Origin: Cervus elaphus
Lineage: Eukaryota; Chordata; Mammalia; Artiodactyla; Cervidae
Assembly: GCF_910594005.1 (NCBI RefSeq)
Contig: NC_057838.1
Span: 33,348,001-33,412,000 of the forward strand
Length of the DNA stretch: 64,000 nucleotides
Reading direction: 5' to 3'
Under the pieces are notes generated by a model. The model searched no databases, was not told where the DNA came from, and saw only the letters and a program-made list of their open reading frames with translations. Shown here piece by piece: positions 36,601 to 47,179 of this stretch. Each line of letters opens with the position of its first letter. Within the stretch, counting starts at the first letter, position 1. The position numbers and the translations under genes were made by a program.

Positions 36601-39600
36601 TGAGAGTTGGACTATAAAGAAAGTTAAGTGTTGAAAAATTGATGCTTTTGAACTGTGGGGTTGGAGAAGACTCTTGAGAGTCCCTTGGACAGCAAGGAGA
36701 TCCAACCAGTCCATCCTAAAGGAGATCAGTCCTGGGTGTTCATTTGGAAGGACTGATGCTGAAGCTGAAACACCAATACTTTGGCCACCTCGTGCGAAGA
36801 GTTGACTCATTGGAAAAGAACCTGATGCTGGAAGGGATTGGGGGCAGGAGGAGAAGCGGACGACAGAGGATGAGATGGCTGGATGGCATCACCGACTCGA
36901 TGGACATGCTGCTGCTGCTAAGTCGCTTTAGTCGTGTCCGACTCTGTGCGACCCCATAGATGTCAGCCCACCAGGCTCCCCTGTCCCTGGGATTCTCCAG
37001 GCAAGAACACTGGAGTGGGTTGCCATTTCCTTCTCCAATGCATGAAAGTGAAAGTGAAGTCGCTCAGTTGTGTACGACTCTTAGCGACCCCATGGACTGC
37101 AGCCTAACAGGCTCCTCCTTCCATGGGGTTTTCCAGGCAAGACTACTGGAGCAGGCTGCCTTGAGCTTGAGTAATCTCCAGGAGTTGGTAATGGACAGGG
37201 AGGCCTGGCGTGCTGAGATTCGTGGGGTTGCAAAGAGTCGGACACGACTGAGTGACTGAACTGAACTGAACTGATGTCTATGGTATGCATTCTGTTATTT
37301 CTTAAAAAATCTTTACCAAAATGTGAGTATGATCTTAACTGCCGAGGGTGGAGGCATGATTTTCAACCACTGCTATCTGTTAGGCATTAATCTAACAGTA
37401 AACATGTAAATAACACTTTAAAATTCTACATCCATCCTATAAAGTATCATGTATAAATATTAAGACAATGGGTAAGTTTGCGAATCAGGATAAATACAGT
37501 AGCCATCAACTCTGAGAACAAACGTGTCATGTGATTACTCAATGTGCTTTGAAAAAAGAGCAAAGTGGAGAGGGGCATCCCAAAACCATTCTGTCTTTCC
37601 CAGGTATCTCCTTTCTGCCTTACAAAAAGCAAAAACTATGAGTACACATAATGTATTTGATAACATCCTTACTCCGAGTCAATGTTCTCCAAGAACTTGT
37701 ATCTTTGACCAAGCCTAAGAAAGTGCACACCATGTCTACCTGGCCGGCTCATCAAACACGTGTCAAACCTACGTCTTTCACTTAATACAAGTCCCACCCC
37801 CACCCTCAACGCCAGACACTGTGACTGATTCTCCTCACAGGCCCTAGACTCATTCTCAGAAAGAGGAAAGAGCCAAGAATAGACCCACAGAATGCAAGGA
37901 GCACCACGAGCTCTCCAAAGAATGCTAAAATCGTAGGGGTCAGAGAGTCAAAAGCCAAATCTCAGCACCCTTGGGCAGCCTGTCCGCCCTTCTCTCATTC
38001 TTACCCCTCTCCAAACTCTGGTGGCTCAGAAGGTAAAGAATCCATCTGCAATGCAAGTACCAGGTTTTGATCCCTATGTTGGGAAGACCTCCTGGAGAAG
38101 GGAATGGCAACCCACTCCAGTATTCTGGTCTGGAGAATCCTGTGGACAGAGGAGCCTCGCAGCTACAGTCCATGGGGTCACAAAGAGTCAGACACGACTG
38201 AGTGACTAACCCTTTCACTAGGTCTTACTAAGTCACCCAGGTTCTCAACCCGGATCTATGTGAGTTTAAATAAAAAAATACATCCTGGTCATTTGTGATC
38301 GGTTCTCAGTTTTGGGATTGCCTGGCATCTTAGTCCTCTTCCTACATTAAGTAGTCTTTCAAAGAAAAAAACAAAGAAATCTTCCACCTTATGACTCTGC
38401 CTCCCAATAAAGCTACTTGCTTCTGTAGATAATTTCTTTTCCAGCCTTCTTTTCTGCTAGAGAATGGACATACAATCTACGATCAACCAAAACTCTGAAT
38501 GCAGAGCCAGTTTTTCAAGAAAGCAGGAATACTGAACCCATTCTGCTATGGAAGGGGTATCAACTAAATGACCTTCCAACTGGAGCAATTGAGTCTGGTG
38601 TTCACAAACTGCATGGGGTCACCAGACTGACTACATGATGTCAATGTGGATGTGATCCTGGCAGCTGCTCAGCTTTCCCTTGTTCCAGTGTTTTCTCAAC
38701 ACAGTTAAGGGCAGCCTTCTCAAGACTCTGTAAACTACCCAATATTGTTTCAATGAATTCCTCTCTACTTAAACAGCTTTCTATTGTTTGCTACTAAGAA
38801 CTCTCATGGGGAACAAGATTTTTTTTTTTTTTTTACTTATGGTATGCAATATTTTGGTCATCTGATGCGAACATCTGACTCACTGGAGAAGTCCCTGATG
38901 CTGGGAAAGATTAAGGGCAGAAGGAAAAGAGGGTGTCAGAGGATGAGATGGCTGGATGGCATCACCAATGCAATGGATATGAATTTGGGCAAACTTCAGG
39001 AGATGGTGAGGGACAGAGAGGCCTGGCATGCTGCAGTCCATGGGGTCACAAAAAGTCAGACATGACTAGGCGACTGAACAACAACACATGCAGGACTAGT
39101 TAATACAAAAGAAAAAGGACAGGCCTTGAAGTCACAAATAAATAGATTCAAAACCTGGTTGTGCAATGCACTAGTCGCCATGTGATCCTGCGCAAATAAC
39201 AAGTGTCACCAGGAGGGATCACACCATCACCCTCAGCACACTGTAATGATCACCTGAGATAACATACTTCAGGGATCTGACACACACGACCTCGTCATGA
39301 GGGTAAAGCCGGGGCCTTTTCCAGCTTCTTTCACTCCACAAGTGGCACCATCTTCCATCCAACCACATTAGCCAGGAACTAGGAATTGTCCTGTTTATCT
39401 TCCTTTCTGAGTCTGGTGGACGGTCGTCCTAAACAGCCTCCACATCTATTTCCTTCTCACAACCTTGTCTCTGACCACCCCAATCCATGGTACTCTATTT
39501 TGCCAAGAAAAGTTCAAAACTGTCTTGAATTTGAAAACTGTTTCAACAGCTTCCTAAAACTGTCCTCCTTATGCTAAGCTGCTTCAGTCGTGTCTGACTC

Positions 39601-42600
39601 TTTTCCACTTCATGGACTGTAGCCCGCCAAGCTCCTCTGTCCATGGATTCTCCAGGCAAGAATACTGGAGTGGGTAGCCATGCCCTTCTCCAGGGGATCT
39701 TCTCAACCCAGGGATCGAACCGCGTGTCTCCTACGTCTTCTGCACTGACAGGTGGGTTCTTTACCACTAGCGCCACCTGGGAATAGTCCCCATGCAATCC
39801 ATTTTTAAACTGAAATAACAATGATTTAGATAATAAGTCTGAGCACTTAAAATACCCAGTCCCCCCCAGCACAGCCTCCTGAAGTACCCCTGCTGTCAGA
39901 GGCTGACAATGCTCTACCCGCCCAGTGGGCTCCGCGCTCTAGAGACACCAGCCTCCTCCCAAACCCTACTTCCTCCTACCTAAGAGCCTCTGCCTGCAAT
40001 TCTCTTTCCCTCCAACTGTCACTTCCCTCACATCTCAGCTCAAGTAGCACTTCTTGGGGAATCTTTCCTTCTTCCCTCAAACTATACCAAATCTGCCCTG
40101 TAACTTACAACTCCATAAGCCCCTTGTATCTCTCCTTCATAGCACTTATCAGAGCTGCATTATTCAAGCCATTTTCATATCATCTACCTAGTTTCCTACT
40201 AAACCATAAGCTCCATAATGGCAGGAAGCATCTACTTCTATCTACTTCTCTTCACTACTATTTCCCCAGGACTAAGCACTGCTTCTACTACATACAGTTC
40301 ACTAACCAGCTTGTTAAGAAATGACTAAATAGCACACTGCCCAGCATGTGATGGATACTCAGTGAATATAAGCTGTCCAGACTTTAAAACAAATAAAGAC
40401 ACTCTACTGATTTCAAACATAATTAACAAAAATGCATAATTAAACTTTTAATAATATAACTACAAATATTATAATCATATAATGTGAAATTAACCATACT
40501 TACTGGAATTCCTTGTAACTGCGGTTTATCTAGAAGATTATGTAGTTCATTTCGAGAGGCTTCTATCTTTTCACGATCTGCAGCATCTATCATGTAACTT
40601 AAAAAAAAAAAAGTGATCTCAAAATGCCTCCACCATATTCTTTGATGATCACAATGAACAAATTTTTAATTTTCTTAATTTATACTACTGAAACTGTTGA
40701 TCAAAATTAAGTACTAGATTTTAAAAGGCTGTCACCCCAAAATACTTTTTAATAGACTGTCCTACAAACTACTATATATGGAATCAGATAAGCTTCAAGG
40801 ATATATTATGCAACACAGGAAATTATACCCATTATCTCTCAATAATCCATAATGGAATATAACCTGCAAAAATACTGAATCACTATGCTGCACACCTAAA
40901 ACTCATACTGTTAATCAACTAAACACCAATAAAATAAGCAGAGAAACAGACTGTTCTAGGGGGTAAAACATGTATATCCATCAGCAACATAGAGAAAAAA
41001 ACAAAACTCCCATTTGATGATTCATTTTTTAAAGTCTGATGTTAATAGGAAATTATACTAATACCTAAAAAAGATTTTACTGCCAGAAATAAAAATTAAG
41101 CCTTTAAAAGTATGAAAAATGCCTTATTTCCTTGAAACCTAAACTGACTATAGGGGGGGTGGGGGACAGGGGGGTGGGGGTGGAAGGGAGGCAGCTTACA
41201 CAATAGCGTTGACTCCTCTGCAGTACCGTTCCCACATGCTCCGGAAGCGGGGTTGTCCTCCTATGTCCCAAATCTTCAAATCAAGACAGACAAATCTTAA
41301 TAATAATATTTCAAACAACACAGTGAAGAAAAAAGCGGCAGATGGAAGGAAAAAAAGAAGCAGATATGCTCAGCTCCACAATGTTAGAGTCAAACTGCTT
41401 TGGAAAAATCCGAGCTCAAACAAGGTCTTGTCCTGGAAGTTCTTGGGGCCATTTCTGAACTTGAAGTTCGTATTTAACACACTTACATTAGATCTAATAG
41501 GTGCTGCCTGAGCAAAGATTTCATTTTGGGGCAATACTTTCTTTGCCTATTAACCAATAGATTTCCAATACTGAAAACCTATTTTTAAAAAAATAGTAAC
41601 TCTTAGAATCTGCATGATCACACATCATCCACATTTGAAGTCCAAGAGAAAAAACAAACTCTTCATTCAGAATCTATTAAAGTTTAATTGTCTGATGGGG
41701 TATATATATATTAGAATGTAATCATTTTAAATTATTCTGTATATAACATAGAAAATATTCCTACCTAGGTGCTTTTCTTATATAAAGTTACTTTATCCAT
41801 ATGAAAGCCACCAACTACAGTTATTGCACTATTATGGCTACTCTGTAGGGCTATGTAAAGGTCTTAAGTCATGATGTTTATCTTCAAAAGGCTTCCAATT
41901 TAGCTACAGACACTGGACGCATGCATAATGACATACATGAGACATTAGAAGCTTCATTAGAAAAGCTACAGAAAGAATTTAGCAAACAGCTTCTGTGAGC
42001 CACAAGAACTGGGTAAAATGGCCATAAGGGTTCAGGCTATAGAAGCAAAACTCCCCACATGAACAAAGGAGCTAAAAATAATAAAAATAAATTAAAAACC
42101 GGTCCAACAGTCCACAACGCAAACCTACCAAACTTATTCTAGAAACAAAGTTATGTTAAACTAGTTAATTTTTACTGTTTTATAGTTTTAATTTTAGGGC
42201 TTAGTAGCAAAGAAAGGGAAAACTGGGTTACCGTATTTGCTACCACAAATACAATACTAAATTACCAATATTATAAACAGTTAGTCTCTTTCAACATAAA
42301 TTATTCATGAAATATATGCAATATTACATTCCAAACACTCTGAAGATGGGATTTTTATTTCCAAGGAACATCTAAATCTCAAATATTACTTCTGTCAACC
42401 CATATGCAAAGTTTTTTATGGGACTTAACATTTCAACACTTAAACATTTTTATCTATTAGAGAAAGAAGGAAAAAAATTTACACTCGTTTGGAACATGCC
42501 CAATTAAGAACTGCCAATACTCATGTAAAAACCAAAGAAACAAACAGAAAAATTCCTAATTTGTATGTGCTAACAATTTATATCAAGTATGGCAAGCAGC

Positions 42601-42689
42601 TGACGTACCTTTATTGTGACGTTACCTTTAGTTACTTTTCTCATGTTGAAGCCCACAGTAGGTATCATATCTTCACTGAACTGACCTGA
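27560..42689 (-). CDS. ARL8B: ARL8B, ADP-ribosylation factor-like GTPase 8B (exons 2-7; exon 1 off window)
   Basis: Six exons (42609-42689, 41200-41273, 40504-40597, 32887-32954, 32518-32588, 27560-27609) splice in frame to 438 nt, residues 42-186 plus TGA. ARL8B is a small GTPase on lysosomes that recruits kinesin-1 through PLEKHM2/SKIP, and HOPS, driving outward lysosome transport and fusion. Switch I ([10 protein letters not shown]), the switch II/G3 box (WDIGGQPRF, with the Gln needed for GTP hydrolysis), the G4 box (NKRD) and the G5-like SCKEKD are all intact. The ADREK, SRNEL and [10 protein letters not shown] residues distinguish ARL8B from ARL8A as I recall the paralogue. The N-terminal amphipathic helix and P-loop (residues 1-41) must be in an exon past 64000; the missing 123 nt exactly complete 561 nt. 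The gene is transcribed toward EDEM1. Confidence 0.97.
28180..28410 (+). mobile_element. MER5A-like hAT DNA transposon remnant
   Basis: Begins CAGGGGTCCTCAAGC and contains CATGTCTCCAGGGACCTCCA before ending near GTTGAGCACCAC, the same layout as the non-autonomous MER5A element (CAGNGGTTCTCAA ... TTGAGAACCACTG). It is about 230 bases and degraded. Confidence 0.65.
30122..30345 (+). mobile_element. MER5A-like hAT DNA transposon remnant
   Basis: Starts CAGGGTTTCTCAATCTTGCC and continues ACTACTGACATTTTAGGCTG with later GCCAAATGTCTCTGGGGG, the characteristic MER5A phrases. The 3' terminus is decayed. Confidence 0.8.
31075..31245 (+). mobile_element. MIR element
   Basis: ACAGATGAGCACAACGCAGA, TCTGTCCAAGGCCAGTGAGA and AAAGCCCACGCTATTTCTAG match successive conserved MIR blocks in order. 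Confidence 0.75.
31660..32095 (+). mobile_element. Solo LTR of mammalian retrotransposon, MLT1-like (ERVL-MaLR)
   Basis: About 430 bases. It contains TTAGGGTTGGCCCTAATCCA, then CATGTGTCCTTGGTAAGAAG, AGAGAATAAATTTCTGCTCT and AAGCCACCCCGTTTGTGGTA, the order seen in MLT1-type LTRs, with the poly(A) signal AATAAA inside. No internal retroviral coding sequence accompanies it. The family call is from memory of the consensus. Confidence 0.65.
32518..32588 (-). CDS. ARL8B: ARL8B exon 6
   Basis: 71 nt completing Met147 and encoding residues 148-170 plus one base of Asp171: [20 protein letters not shown] and DNI. The acceptor is TTTTTACAG and the donor ATAG|GTAAGA. Confidence 0.97.
32887..32954 (-). 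CDS. ARL8B: ARL8B exon 5, G4 box
   Basis: 68 nt encoding residues 125-146 plus two bases of Met147: [20 protein letters not shown] and EK. NKRD is the guanine-specificity motif. The acceptor is TTTTTAAAG and the donor AT|GTATGT. Confidence 0.97.
33261..33580 (+). repeat. 40-bp tandem repeat array in BovB 5' region
   Basis: Six almost identical 40-bp units start at 33301, 33341, 33381, 33421, 33461 and 33501, each beginning CAGGGGCAGAGGCCGAGACA. Diverged units lie at 33261 and 33541. Only the last ten bases vary (TGCCGGAGGT, CGCCCGAGGT, TGCTGGAGGT). The array has no stop codon in any plus frame. Confidence 0.95.
34180..36620 (+). pseudogene. BovB endonuclease/reverse transcriptase ORF, broken
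   Basis: The N-terminal part (34212-34871, 219 codons) is an APE-type endonuclease with GTWNVRS just upstream, [10 protein letters not shown] and [11 protein letters not shown] frame change in an A-run near 34850 moves reading to the second frame (to 35238). Reading returns to the first frame at 35289 with the reverse transcriptase N-terminus ([31 protein letters not shown]). An in-frame TGA at 35883-35885 interrupts it, and a further shift follows near 35980 after the YAKAFD motif. The catalytic YADD lies at 36235-36246. Another shift near 36290 precedes a C-terminal piece ending at 36617. With at least five lesions it cannot make a functional protein. Confidence 0.92.
36909..37160 (-). mobile_element. 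Bov-A2 type dimeric SINE nested in BovB
   Basis: The plus strand shows the complemented SINE: CTGCTGCTGCTAAGTCGCTT at 36909, a first monomer ending TTGCCATTTCCTTCTCCAAT, then a second monomer (AAGTCGCTCAGTTGTGTACG) to about 37160. BovB sequence on both sides (ATGGCATCACCGACTCGATG / CTCCAGGAGTTGGTAATGGA) is continuous once this is removed. Confidence 0.85.
38017..38217 (+). mobile_element. Bov-tA SINE
   Basis: The head is CTGGTGGCTCAGAAGGTAAA and the body ends GACACGACTGAGTGACTAAC. Confidence 0.88.
38838..39095 (+). mobile_element. BovB 3'-end fragment
   Basis: Homologous to the C-terminal coding end and 3' region of the 33-37 kb BovB: TATTTTGGTCATCTGATGCG, AGGATGAGATGGCTGGATGG, ending in the GACTGAACAACAACA tail. 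It follows a T-run at 38819-38834. Confidence 0.85.
39118..39290 (+). mobile_element. MIR element
   Basis: GCCTTGAAGTCACAAATAAA, AACCTGGTTGTGCAATGCAC and the GTGATCCTGCGCAAATAAC block follow the MIR order. Degraded. Confidence 0.55.
39571..39784 (-). mobile_element. Bov-tA SINE, minus orientation
   Basis: The plus strand reads TGCTTCAGTCGTGTCTGACT, then ATGCCCTTCTCCAGGGGATC, then the complemented head GGTGGGTTCTTTACCACTAG and CGCCACCTGGG. Confidence 0.9.
39985..40375 (+). mobile_element. L2 LINE 3'-end remnant
   Basis: ATCTCAGCTCAAGTAGCACT, TCATAGCACTTATCAGAGCT, CATAAGCTCCATAATGGCAG and GCATGTGATGGATACTCAGT are the ordered phrases of the L2 3' end. Confidence 0.7.
40504..40597 (-). CDS. ARL8B: ARL8B exon 4
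   Basis: 94 nt completing Val93 and encoding residues 94-124: [18 protein letters not shown] to QLQGIP. The acceptor follows a run of T (on the minus strand) and the donor is CCA|GTAAGT. Confidence 0.97.
40598..41199. other. ARL8B intron 3
   Basis: About 600 bases. An L1 3'-end remnant occupies about 40830-40950 (ACACCTAAAACTCATACTGT, AACACCAATAAAAT). A strong G-run tract lies at 41151-41190 beside the exon 3 donor. Otherwise AT-rich and unrecognised. Confidence 0.7.
41151..41190 (+). repeat. G-rich tract beside ARL8B exon 3 donor
   Basis: GGGGGGGTGGGGGACAGGGG followed by GGTGGGGGTGGAAGGGAGG, ending ten bases before the exon 3 boundary. On the sense (minus) strand it is a C-rich stretch immediately after the GTAAGC donor. 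Confidence 0.85.
41200..41273 (-). CDS. ARL8B: ARL8B exon 3, switch II
   Basis: 74 nt encoding residues 69-92 plus two bases of Val93: [18 protein letters not shown] to GVNAI. It contains the DxGGQ motif. The donor GT|GTAAGC is followed within 10 bases by a strongly C-rich intron start (G-rich on the plus strand, 41151-41190). Confidence 0.97.
41274..42608. other. ARL8B intron 2
   Basis: About 1.3 kb of AT-rich unique sequence. I see no transposon, RNA gene or further exon. Confidence 0.65.
42609..42689 (-). CDS. ARL8B: ARL8B exon 2, switch I
   Basis: 81 nt, exactly 27 codons, residues 42-68: [18 protein letters not shown] to NVTIK. It contains the switch I threonine in MIPTVGF. The acceptor is TCATTCAG and the donor AAG|GTACGT. 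Confidence 0.97.
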
Positions 42690-44189
42690 CTGAATGAAAG
42701 AAAACATTTGAAGTTAGATTAATTGTTACTTATTAAAACTGCAACACTGTATAACCTTTCACATCAACATTACTTCTGTACCCATATTAGCAAATAACTA
42801 ATTTTTTAGCGATGGTAACCTTAAGAAAATACTCCTGATAGCCATAGATTTTGAAGAGATGCATTTTTTTCATTCACAGACATTCTCCTTTTAAAGATAT
42901 TTTCAAAACTAATGCAAATTTTATCTATTTTTAAGTTTAAGAAAAATACTGTACAACTACTTAAGAAATCTGTTATGTAAATTTCCTCCACCTATACATA
43001 CATTTTTGTATACAGGGTAGAAGTAAATCAGAAGTAAATGGTTAAAGTTTTCTATTTGTAGCACTGAAATTATATTGACAATACTGTCAAAATTCACTGT
43101 TGCTCTTCTGAGTCAGCTTTTTAATAATGCTTATAAAATGTTTTTTTCATAAAGATGATCCTCCTTTTATGTAGGATTCTATTCTACTCTATTCCATTCT
43201 CTTTTTGGTTTATAACCTTGCTGTCAGAGACCAAAATTAAGTATCTTCTAATACTATTTATATTTTAAAATGTTTATCCATCTGGAATTTGATTACACAG
43301 TATAACAAAGGTCCATTTTACAAATGGATCTATAAATCCACACTTTCCTGACTAGATTGATGTGAAATGGCAAATTTCACATAGCAGCAGTTCTATATCT
43401 GAGTTCTCAATTCTTTTCCATTAGGCTGTTTTTTTCCAACTGGAAATAAATTAGGATTACACAAATTACTGTAGCTTAACCATATATTATTCTAAATAGC
43501 AGATCAAGAATTTGGAATGTTTAGAAATGTGGTTGATCTCTCACATCTGAAATAAACTTTAGAAAGTAATTATTTCTGTTACCATTTTGGCTGCCTTTTG
43601 TCAACCTGACACTGAACAAAGTCTCTCCACCCAAGCACGTATGTCTGTCTACTCCAACGTTCCTTATATCCTCCAGTGAAGTACACCTAATGAGTCACAT
43701 TAATACTGATTTTATATATTATGTATTTTGCGAAATGTTTCTCAAATGATCTGACTTGGGACTATGAAATATATCAACATGGGGCTCATTAAACAAATGG
43801 GACTATTTTAAAGGCCCTAACATCAGCCAATTGTTAGCCACACATTCACTTCAAAATGTCTACAAGTACTGAGCACAATGAATTCCAATTTCACAAGCTA
43901 ATTTCTTCTACATAACCCCAAAAATGTTCTACTTCTTTTTCTTTTCCCCTACTGTTCAGTGGCGTTTGGGCTAATCTCAGAAAAAATGTTAACACAACCA
44001 TAATCACTATTTTATTTATACCTGTCAAACAGTATAATTTTCAGAACTTTCACATATGTGATTTATATGTGAAGATTTAGTTGTGATATTATAACTACAT
44101 ATATCAAAACTAGCCATGACAAAAGAACAAAAAATATAACCTGATTAAAACATGCACAGAGGTAACATCAAAGGCATGCTCTATAAAGG

Positions 44190-45560
44190 AAATAATAAGC
44201 TAACTTCATTAAACACTTCTGCTCTGCAAAAGACAATGTCAAGAGACTCAAAACAAGCCACAGAGTAGGGGGAAAATATCTGCAAAAGACATCTGATAAA
44301 AGACTATTACTGTAAATATACAATGAACTGTTAAAACTCAACAATATGAAAACAATCCAATTAAAATCTGAGCCAAAGATCTTACCAAAGGAGATATACA
44401 GATGGCAAAGAAGCACACGAAAAGACGCACCACATCATACATTGCCATGAAAATGCAATTCAGAACAATGAGATACCACTGCAAACCATTTAGAGTGGCC
44501 CAAACCTGGTATTTTTGATAACACCAAACGCTGATGAGGATGGGGAGTAAGAAGAACTCTCAGTCACTGCTGATAGGTTTGTAGAAAGGTGCAGCCACTT
44601 TGGCAGACAGCTGACAGTATTTTACAAATCCAAACACACTCTTACCATGCAACCCAGCAATCACACTCCTTGGTATTTACCAAAAGGGCTTGAAAACTTA
44701 AGTCCACACAAAAATCCACACATTAAATGATTACAGCATCATTATTTATAATTGCTAAAACCTAAAACAACCAAGATGCCCTTCAGTAAGTGAACAGATA
44801 AGACCGGTACATCCAGACAATACAGTATTATTCAGTACTAAAAAGAAATGAGCAACTAAGTCACAAAGGACATGGAGGAATCTTAAATGTATATTTAATG
44901 AAAGACCCCACGTGGCAAGACTACATACTGCATGATTCCAACAATATGATATTATGAAAAAAAGAAAACAGTAAATAAAAAGATCAGTGGTTGTCAGGGG
45001 TGGGAGAATGAAAACAACATGGCAGTTCCTCAAAACACTAAAAATAGAATTACCACATGATCCAGCAATTCCAGTTCTGAGTATATACCCAAAATAACTG
45101 AAAGTAGGAATTTGAGATATTTGTACAACCATGTTCACAGCATTATTCACAACAACCAAAATGTGGAAGCTACCTAGAGTCCATCTGATGATAAACAAAG
45201 TGTGGTCTATCCCCACAATGTAATACTATTCAGCCTTAAAACCTGATTCATGCTCCACCATGGAGGAACTGTGAGGACATTATGTTAAGTGAAACAAGCC
45301 AGGCACAAACAAAGATAAATACTTCATGATTCTATTTATAAGAGAAACCTACAGCAGTTAAAATTCATAAAGACAGAAAGTAGAATGGTAGTTGCCAAAG
45401 GCTAGAGCGGTGGAAACAGAGAGTTAATGCTTAGTGGGTATGGGATTTCAGGTTGGGTAGATTAAAGGTCCTATCGATGGAGAGTGGTGATGGCTACACA
45501 GAAATGTGAATGAACTTATTAGTACTGAATTATACACTTAATAGTTAAGAGGGTAAATTT
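44190..45560 (+). mobile_element. Two successive L1 3'-end remnants
   Basis: 44190-44990 carries decayed L1 ORF2-end and 3' UTR phrases (AATGAGATACCACTGCAAAC, ATGCAACCCAGCAATCACAC, GGTTGTCAGGGG). A second similar run starts near 45010 (AATTACCACATGATCCAGCA) and continues to the GTACTGAATTATACACTTAA type ending. All frames are closed. Confidence 0.7.
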
Positions 45561-45630
45561 TACATCTTGTGCATTTTACAATTATAGAAAATTATGTGAT
45601 GTAAATGAAGGCAATCATCATTATCATTTT

Positions 45631-45735
45631 TTTTTTTTCTTTTTTTTTTTCCCCATAGACTGTAGCCTACCAGGCTCCTCCGTCCATGGGATTTTCCAGG
45701 CAAGAATACTGGAGTGGGTTGCCATTTCCTTCTCC
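45631..45735 (-). mobile_element. Short Bov-A SINE fragment with 15-bp target duplication
   Basis: About 105 bases. A T-rich start (complement of the A-tail) is followed by CAGGCTCCTCCGTCCATGGG, AAGAATACTGGAGTGGGTTG and CCATTTCCTTCTC. It is flanked by perfect CATCATTATCATTTT copies at 45616-45630 and 45736-45750. Confidence 0.93.
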
Positions 45736-46624
45736 CATCATTATCATTTTATGGAACAGGAAATAAATTCCCAAGGTCACACTGCTCGACAATGGTTATT
45801 TTTCTTAAAGTTCACCACTGTGAATTATAATAGGCCATAATTAATTAATATCTAAGGAGAGGTCTGAGATAATGCCTCATTTATTTGATATCATTAGGAA
45901 AAGAAGCTATACATAATGAGGCAGGCAGAAATCGTCATACCAAAACTTCTAAAACAGCTTGCACACAAAGCTTTCTAAAGTGCAGTACATACTTGTCTGA
46001 CTTTTCACAATCCTTGGAATATGACTGAATATGTTCTTGGTGTTTCAGGGTCATTTTACAAATTGTAAAACAAGAAAACTAAACTCCATAATCCTCAAGG
46101 GCCCTTCTGGCAGTAAAATTTTGTGATTATGATCATGAGGTAGGGGCTGCAGTATACTCAGCCGACCCTGAACTGTCTTAGTTGTTCATCTCTTTCTTCA
46201 CTGCTACTTCTCACTGCTGGCAGATGGTAACCATCGTTTTCCCTCATTCACCTGCCACTGATAACCTGCAAAGGCTGAAAATTAGGTAATCATATCTTTG
46301 GGTTTTTAATTCCAAATGTCCTGAGTACAGCACAATGTTCAAAAAACATTTGTTGGCTTTGACGAATGGATTTTGTGGTATAACAACTTTACAGAATTGG
46401 AAGCATTTTCTACTTCTTTCTTAGTGTCAAATCTTAATTGTCACTTTTCAAAGCTTGTGTTGAATGACTAAACCACTCAGTTGGCAATTGTGCTCTAAAT
46501 AACAGAATTTATTTCTATGCTGTCAAAATGCCACTAAACTGAGACTAGCAATTTAGGAAACAAGTAGATGTTTGGAAAATACTACTTAATTGTGTATCAT
46601 GCTCTTTATTTTAACAAATACTTA

Positions 46625-46790
46625 AATAGCATGAAGCACTGTTCTAAATACTCAGTAAATATTAATCAATATTAACTTACTTAATCCTAATAACAACCCT
46701 ATGAAGTATGTAGCAATATCCTCATTTTTCAGATGAGAAAACCAAAGCAATGACAGGTTAAGCCATTTGCTCGAAGTCACATTATTTTTA
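46625..46790 (+). mobile_element. MIR element
   Basis: CATGAAGCACTGTTCTAAAT, CCTCATTTTTCAGATGAGAA and GACAGGTTAAGCCATTTGCT follow the MIR consensus order. Confidence 0.75.
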
Positions 46791-47179
46791 AGATCTGTAA
46801 AGAGAAATAAAAATATGCTTTCAAAGCTGTCTTCCTAAATAGCATATCAAATATAAACTGACCTTCACCTAACACAAATTCAAGATCATGAGTGGCACTC
46901 ACAGTGATTTGTGACAATGGATGAAACTGCAGCTGTTACGCACACCTAGACTCACAAGGTTGTATCTCCGGAATTTGTTTGGTGGGACGAAATAAATTTG
47001 AAGCAAAATAAGACGGTAAAAAGAAAAATACCTTCAAGATCAAGGAATCTTATTACGAGTTACACACACAAGTCATCTTACCTTCAGGATTAAGCTATCT
47101 TACTAGAAGAAAAGGAAACTGGAAGACTATCTCCAAAGTCACTTACAGCTCTAGCATTTATGGTTTTATGTTTATTCAT

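Larger units (their letters stand above)
33155..37272 (+). mobile_element. Near-full-length BovB (RTE-clade) LINE, inactivated
   Basis: About 4.1 kb, antisense to ARL8B. In order it shows a GC-rich 5' region with 40-bp tandem repeats (33261-33580), a leader (33580-34180), an endonuclease-reverse transcriptase ORF (about 34180-36620, frame broken), then a 3' region ending in the CTGAACTGAACTGA tail. GATGTCTA at 33147-33154 and 37273-37280 may be the target duplication, which would put the 5' end near 33155. BovB is the RTE LINE shared by ruminants and squamates and mobilises Bov-tA/Bov-A SINEs. A Bov-A2 SINE is nested at 36909-37160. Confidence 0.9.
32955..40503. other. ARL8B intron 4
   Basis: 7.5 kb intron carrying the near-full-length BovB element, two Bov-tA SINEs, a BovB 3' fragment, a MIR and an L2, all listed separately. 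No host exon is seen inside it. Confidence 0.8.

Noticed and set aside
44755..45216. 153-codon minus-strand open frame with hydrophobic segments
   Set aside because: It is antisense to L1 3'-end remnants; AT-rich antisense L1 gives hydrophobic-looking peptides.
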